Of a DNA stretch of 49,365 nucleotides, positions 45,658 through 49,365 are shown piece by piece (within the stretch, counting starts at the first letter, position 1; the number at the start of each line of letters is the position of its first letter). Both the position numbers and the translations under genes were made by a program. Where the stretch lies: positions 1-49,365 of the forward strand of contig JADGIZ010000014.1 in NCBI GenBank assembly GCA_027604665.1, read 5' to 3'. The notes under the pieces are model-generated. The model saw only the letters and a program-made list of their open reading frames with translations. It made no database searches and was not told the origin of the DNA. The DNA is from Polyrhizophydium stewartii. Its lineage: Eukaryota > Chytridiomycota > Chytridiomycetes > Rhizophydiales.

Positions 45658-47970
45658 ATGAGCGACATCATTCGGTTGCTGGACTCGGCCGGCGAAAATG
45701 TCATTGATTCGGTCGCATGCGACTACGAAGACTCGTTCTGCCTCGAGACCTTTGGCGATCTGTGCGAGATGCATCGCCAGGCGGAGCCCAAGGGCAAAAA
45801 GTCCTTTATCATTGCGCGCGTGCAGACGTGGGACCCCAAGCAGCCCGACAAGGTGGGGGGGGAGGGCGGACGGTGCTGGCGGTGATGCTGGCGCACTTGC
45901 TTGCCGGCGTGCGGGGCATCTGGCCGAAAGACGCGCGGCATGGTGCAGCTCGTGATTGTCGGGATTTTTGGTGCTTGTTGTCTGCCCCGCCAATCTGGCA
46001 TGGGGCCGGATGAGCATATCTGCAAAAGCGCCTGGCATCCAGGAGAAGCTGCGCAGCACATGTCACGTTTGCCAGAAAGTGCGGATCGGAATGCGATGGG
46101 GTGCTGACGATGGGCATGAAACCGCATGCACACCTTTGCGGTGCATATTCGCTCGGTCGACCATGGCGACCAGGCATTCTACTCGTATTACAATGCATTC
46201 CATCTCAACAAGATCCTCTTCCAGACGCAAAACTATCTTGGCAAGCGCTTCATCCACCGCTTGCACGTTCTCAACCCGCTCACAAACTCGGACATTATCG
46301 GCAACGTGCAGTACTTTCTGGTGTCGCCGCCCAAGCCCGATGCAACCGAGCAGGTGGTCGAGATTCCGCTTGCGGGCAGCGGCCAGATCAGCCTGGTGCC
46401 ATCCAAGCCGGGAGAGCCCGGGTCGATCTCGATTGCGATTCCAGAGGACACTGGGGAGACGGGACCCGCGAGCCCGCACGCGGGCGGCAGCAGCGCGCAT
46501 CTGGGCAGCGTCACCAGCGTCCGAAATGGCGGCGGGTACGTGTCTCCGCAGATGCCCACGTCGCGGCGCAAGTCGTCGCTGCGGCTGCGGCTGGACACGG
46601 GCGCCACGGGCATGGCGGGGCCAGGGTACCAGCGCAAGGGATCGATCCGCCTCGACGGGAGCCTCAACGCGTCGGGCACGGGCACGGCGCTGATGCCGCC
46701 CGGCCGCCGCGGGTCGGAGATTGCGCCGCGCAGCCCGGCGATCAAGGAGGTGGAGGAGGACCCGACGCAGATGTGGACGCTGGCCAACCACAGCGTGTCC
46801 GAGGCTGCGGACGAGGCGCCCGCGCCGCAAGCCGGCATGACGACGACGGCCATGGCCGGCGTGCGGCGCGCGAGCGCCATCGGGACCAGCATCACCAACT
46901 CGATCGCCACCATGAAGCGGCGCGTGCCGTTCCCCGGCGCAGCCTTGTCTCCTGGTGGCAAGGCAGGCGCGGACGGCAAGGAGGAGCCGTCGCGCAAGCG
47001 CGCCATGTCGCTCGTCGTGTCCAAGGCCGAGGATGTGCTGCCGCAGGGTCTCAAGACGCGGCGCCGCACCGAGTTCTCGATCCCGATCGTGGCCAAGAGC
47101 CCCGCGGGACCAGTCAAGGTGCACCAGATCAGCAAGGCGCAGGCGCCGCCGGGCGTCATCACGCGCTTCACAGTGCCCGTGCCGCGCGAGGAGCTCACGA
47201 AGCTCGTGCCCAAGACGTACCGCGGGCATCGGCGCTCGCTGTCGTACCAGAACGCCGTCTCGGCGTCGGGCACGCCCGCGTCGTTTGAAGAGTGGGTGCA
47301 GATGGTGCAAGCCGAGAAGGAGCAGATCAAGGACCGCGTACTCAAGGAGACAGGCGACGAGTACGATGTGGTCAAGCCGTTTGCGCAAGGTCCGCGGTCG
47401 TCGCTTCAGGCGAGCGGCCGCGACTTTAAGCTCGACACGATCGTGGACGAGAACGCGGCGCAGGTGGCCAGCCCCGCGGCCATAACGCCCGGCGACGCGA
47501 GCAAAACCAAGGGCGACGGGTCGGGCCAAAGTATGCCTGCCGTCAAGGCGTCTGCGGTTGTTGACGAGCGCGAGGAGGGCCATGGCGGTGAGGACGACGG
47601 CGACGAGTCTGCGATCGAGGTGCGCATCTACGACGCGATCCTGATTGCAACCGACAACGACTTTCTCGAGTCGTCCAAGACGCGGGCGCTGTTCCGCGAG
47701 AACGCGGTCGTGCCCGAGGACGCCAAGCTGTTTGAGATGCCGGCGTACACGGGCGAGGAGCACACATCGCCGACGGTCGAGATTTTCGACGACTCGCTGC
47801 TGTGCGAGTGGTGCTATCCGAGCCCGCAGATGCTTGCGCAGTCGTCGCCGCTGGTGCGGCTGTTCCACCGCATCAAATGCTATCTGTTTGCAGGGCTGCT
47901 TGCGGCCATGGTGTTTGCGTTTATCCTCGTGATTGTGCTCCAGGGAACCAAGGCTGCCCGTGGGGCGTGA
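45658..47970 (+). CDS. Tail-anchored protein of unknown function
   Basis: Exons 45658..45852 and 46174..47970; 663 residues. Family not recognised. The N-terminal 110 residues look like a folded, conserved domain (DYEDSFCLETFGDLCEMH, SFIIARVQTWDPKQPDK, AFYSYYNAFHLNKILFQTQ, HRLHVLNPLTNSDIIGNVQY). A long basic Ser/Pro/Ala-rich region with RRKSS- and RRAS-like sites (possible kinase targets) follows to about 470. A second conserved-looking stretch (IEVRIYDAILIATDNDFLE, WCYPSPQML) precedes one C-terminal membrane helix (LFAGLLAAMVFAFILVIVL) and a 9-residue basic tail, so a tail-anchored cytosolic-facing protein is likely. The 321-nt intron is the longest in the window; an open frame before its acceptor (46126 on) could belong to an alternative exon. 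Confidence 0.72.
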
Positions 47971-48317
47971 GCGCTGCACTCGCTTCTGTCGGCGTGCCCG
48001 GCACAACAACCCGGACTCTCGGGACGACAACGCTCTCATTTCGCCCTTGCGTTGTGGCACACCTCTGCACGGGGCCGGCCACAATGAACATTGATTTTGG
48101 CAGGGACAGCGGGAATGAGGGGGGCAACAGACGCAGCACTGGGAGATGGCGTCTTTTTGTTACTGTTGTTCTTGCGCGGACAGAGTCTGAGAGACTGCGA
48201 GGGAGGAGGGCCGAAGCCGAAGCAGGAGGGGATTTGGTGATGATGATGGCTGGGCCGCAGGCAAGGGCGACTGCGGCGTGTATGGAGATGCGGTTGTCGG
48301 CAGGGGGTGAGCGTAAG
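47971..48317. other. 347-bp intergenic stretch
   Basis: Between the stops of the tail-anchored protein gene and the septin, which converge. No motif-bearing open frame, RNA gene or repeat seen; it should hold both 3' UTRs and polyadenylation sites, but no AATAAA was recognised. Confidence 0.4.
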
Positions 48318-49335
48318 TTAACGGCCGCCCTTGACCTGCAGCTGGATCTCCTCGTACTCGGCCTCGAGCTCCTTGACGAGGCTGTGGTGCTCCTCGAGGT
48401 CGCGGTTGAGGCGGTCGCGCTCGGCAATAAGCTTCTGCTCCCACTGCCTGAAGCGGTTCTCCTCCTGGCGGACCTGCTCGGTGAAGCGCTTGCGCAGGGC
48501 CTCCTCGTCCTCCTTCATCTTGGAGGCGAGCGACTTCTTTGCGCGGGCGACGGGGTCGTCGTCGGAGCGGCCCATGGAGAGCAGCTTGGTGGAGCGGAAG
48601 GTCTCGTAGTGCTCCTCCTCGGTGCTGGTGATCAGGTCGTGCATGTGGGTCCTGATGAGCAGGTTGCGCAGCTTCTTGAAGTCGCAGTGGGCCTCGTTCT
48701 CGACCTCGGCGACACCCCACAGGTACTCGCGGCCGCGGACGGGCTTTCCGTCGACCATGACCTCGGTCTCGCTGGAGATGACGGAGAAGGGCATGGCCGA
48801 GACGATGCTCTGGGTGACGAGGGTGGTCTCCTCGTCGTCGTCCTCGAACGAGGGGATGTAGTACTTGATGTTGTGGGCCTTGAGGCAGTCGAGGATGCGG
48901 GCCTTGAAGGTGGCGAGGTCCTTGGGGGTGATGGTGTCGGCCTTTGCGATGACGGGGATGAGGTTGACGCGGCTGCCCAGCTGCTTCATGACCTCGATGT
49001 CGAGGGACTTGAGCCTGCGGGGGTGGGGGCGTCGGGGTCATGTCAGCGGGTGCCGGGACTCGGCGCGGGATGGGCGGGCAGCGGCCGCGGAAAGGCGGAC
49101 GGGCGGCGCGAGGCTCACGTGTGGCCGCTGGGCTGGATGAAGTACAGGCAGGCGTGGATGCGGACGTCGTCGATGCCCTTGCGTGCGCCCGAGGACTCGG
49201 CCTTCATGTAGTTGTGGTGCTGGTCGTCGAGGAAGTCGATGATGGGGACCCAGCAGTCCTGGTTGTTCATGTAGTCGCCGAAGCCCGGGGTGTCGACGAC
49301 GGTGAGGCGGACCTTGAAGCCCTTCTCCTCGACGT
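48318..49335 (-). CDS. Septin GTPase, 5' incomplete
   Basis: Two visible exons, read 49335..49119 and 49014..48318 (about 304 residues); the P-loop exon lies beyond the window edge, and 49336-49365 is intron (acceptor GCGCAG). Septins assemble into hetero-oligomeric filaments at the cell cortex. Visible: switch II LTVVDTPGFGDYMNN, ACLYFIQPSGHTLKSLDIEVMKQL, the AKAD motif in NLIPVIAKAD, IPSFEDDDEETT, the septin-unique block REYLWGVAEVENEAHCDF, KLRNLLIRTHMHDLI, then a long C-terminal coiled coil (about 80 residues, RFTEQVRQEENRFRQWEQ) ending VKGGR. A C-terminal coil with this sequence suggests the Cdc3/Cdc11/Cdc12 side of the family. Codon use is strikingly G/C-ending, as in highly expressed genes. 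Confidence 0.96.
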
Positions 49336-49365
49336 CTGCGCGGGGGTTGGTTCGTTGGGGCGGCG

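Noticed and set aside
46063..48084. 673-residue open frame antisense to the tail-anchored protein gene
   Set aside because: It mirrors the coding strand of a GC-rich gene and is dominated by Arg/His/Leu/Ala with no motif; such shadows are expected when third positions are G or C.
1..49365. CRISPR arrays, rRNA, tRNA, transposons or viral genes
   Set aside because: No regularly spaced repeats, terminal inverted repeats, transposase or reverse transcriptase motifs, or RNA gene structures were seen on either strand.

Overview
This is nuclear DNA of a flagellated (zoosporic) true fungus, most likely a GC-rich chytrid. The signs are gene-dense, intron-rich DNA (introns mostly 45-200 nt), branch points of the CTGAC/CTAAC type, and donors that are mostly GTGCGT or GTGAGC. 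There is a fungal Zn2Cys6 regulator and a septin, together with flagellum genes that most other fungi have lost (IFT46 and a FAM149/DUF3719 protein) and a PDE9-type cyclic nucleotide phosphodiesterase. I place it at kingdom/phylum level only. Exons were joined by reading frame, splice signals and remembered family consensus; every model sums to whole codons, but individual splice sites may be off by a few bases.

Layout: 1-3029 Zn2Cys6 transcription factor (+, 5' end missing); 3167-6292 WDR44/DGR2-like WD40 protein (+); 6364-8025 TMEM184 membrane protein (-); 8275-9690 COP9 signalosome subunit 3 (+); 9801-15104 DHX57/DHX29-type DEVH helicase (+, 13 exons); 15117-18851 TPR/ubiquitin-like protein resembling TONSL (-, 12 exons); 18963-21055 PDE9-like phosphodiesterase (+); 21100-23725 membrane-anchored S9A oligopeptidase (-); 23833-24744 nicotinamide riboside kinase (-); 24865-25491 complex I NDUFA5 (+); 25609-27091 unrecognised helical protein (+); 27524-30478 FAM149-like (-); 30480-34451 Timeless/Tof1/Swi1 (-); 34547-36080 SNAPC3 (-); 36262-38241 glutathione synthetase (+); 38251-39218 XRCC3-like RAD51 paralogue (+); 39240-40334 possible proteasome assembly chaperone 1 (-); 40378-41691 ERG26 (-); 42286-44399 IFT46 (+); 44484-45378 unrecognised helical protein (-); 45658-47970 tail-anchored protein of unknown function (+); 48318-49335 septin (-, 5' end missing).

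The genes are housekeeping rather than one pathway. Three act in genome maintenance (Timeless, XRCC3-like, TONSL-like), two in flagellum biology (IFT46, FAM149-like), two around NAD(H) (NRK and NDUFA5, sharing a 120-bp divergent promoter), and one each in sterol synthesis, glutathione synthesis, snRNA transcription, deneddylation and septation. Most striking are the extreme packing (1 nt between the Timeless stop and the first FAM149 ATG; 9 nt between glutathione synthetase and XRCC3), a TONSL relative without ankyrin or leucine-rich repeats, and four apparent GC-AG introns. I saw no mobile elements, CRISPR arrays, rRNA or tRNA genes.
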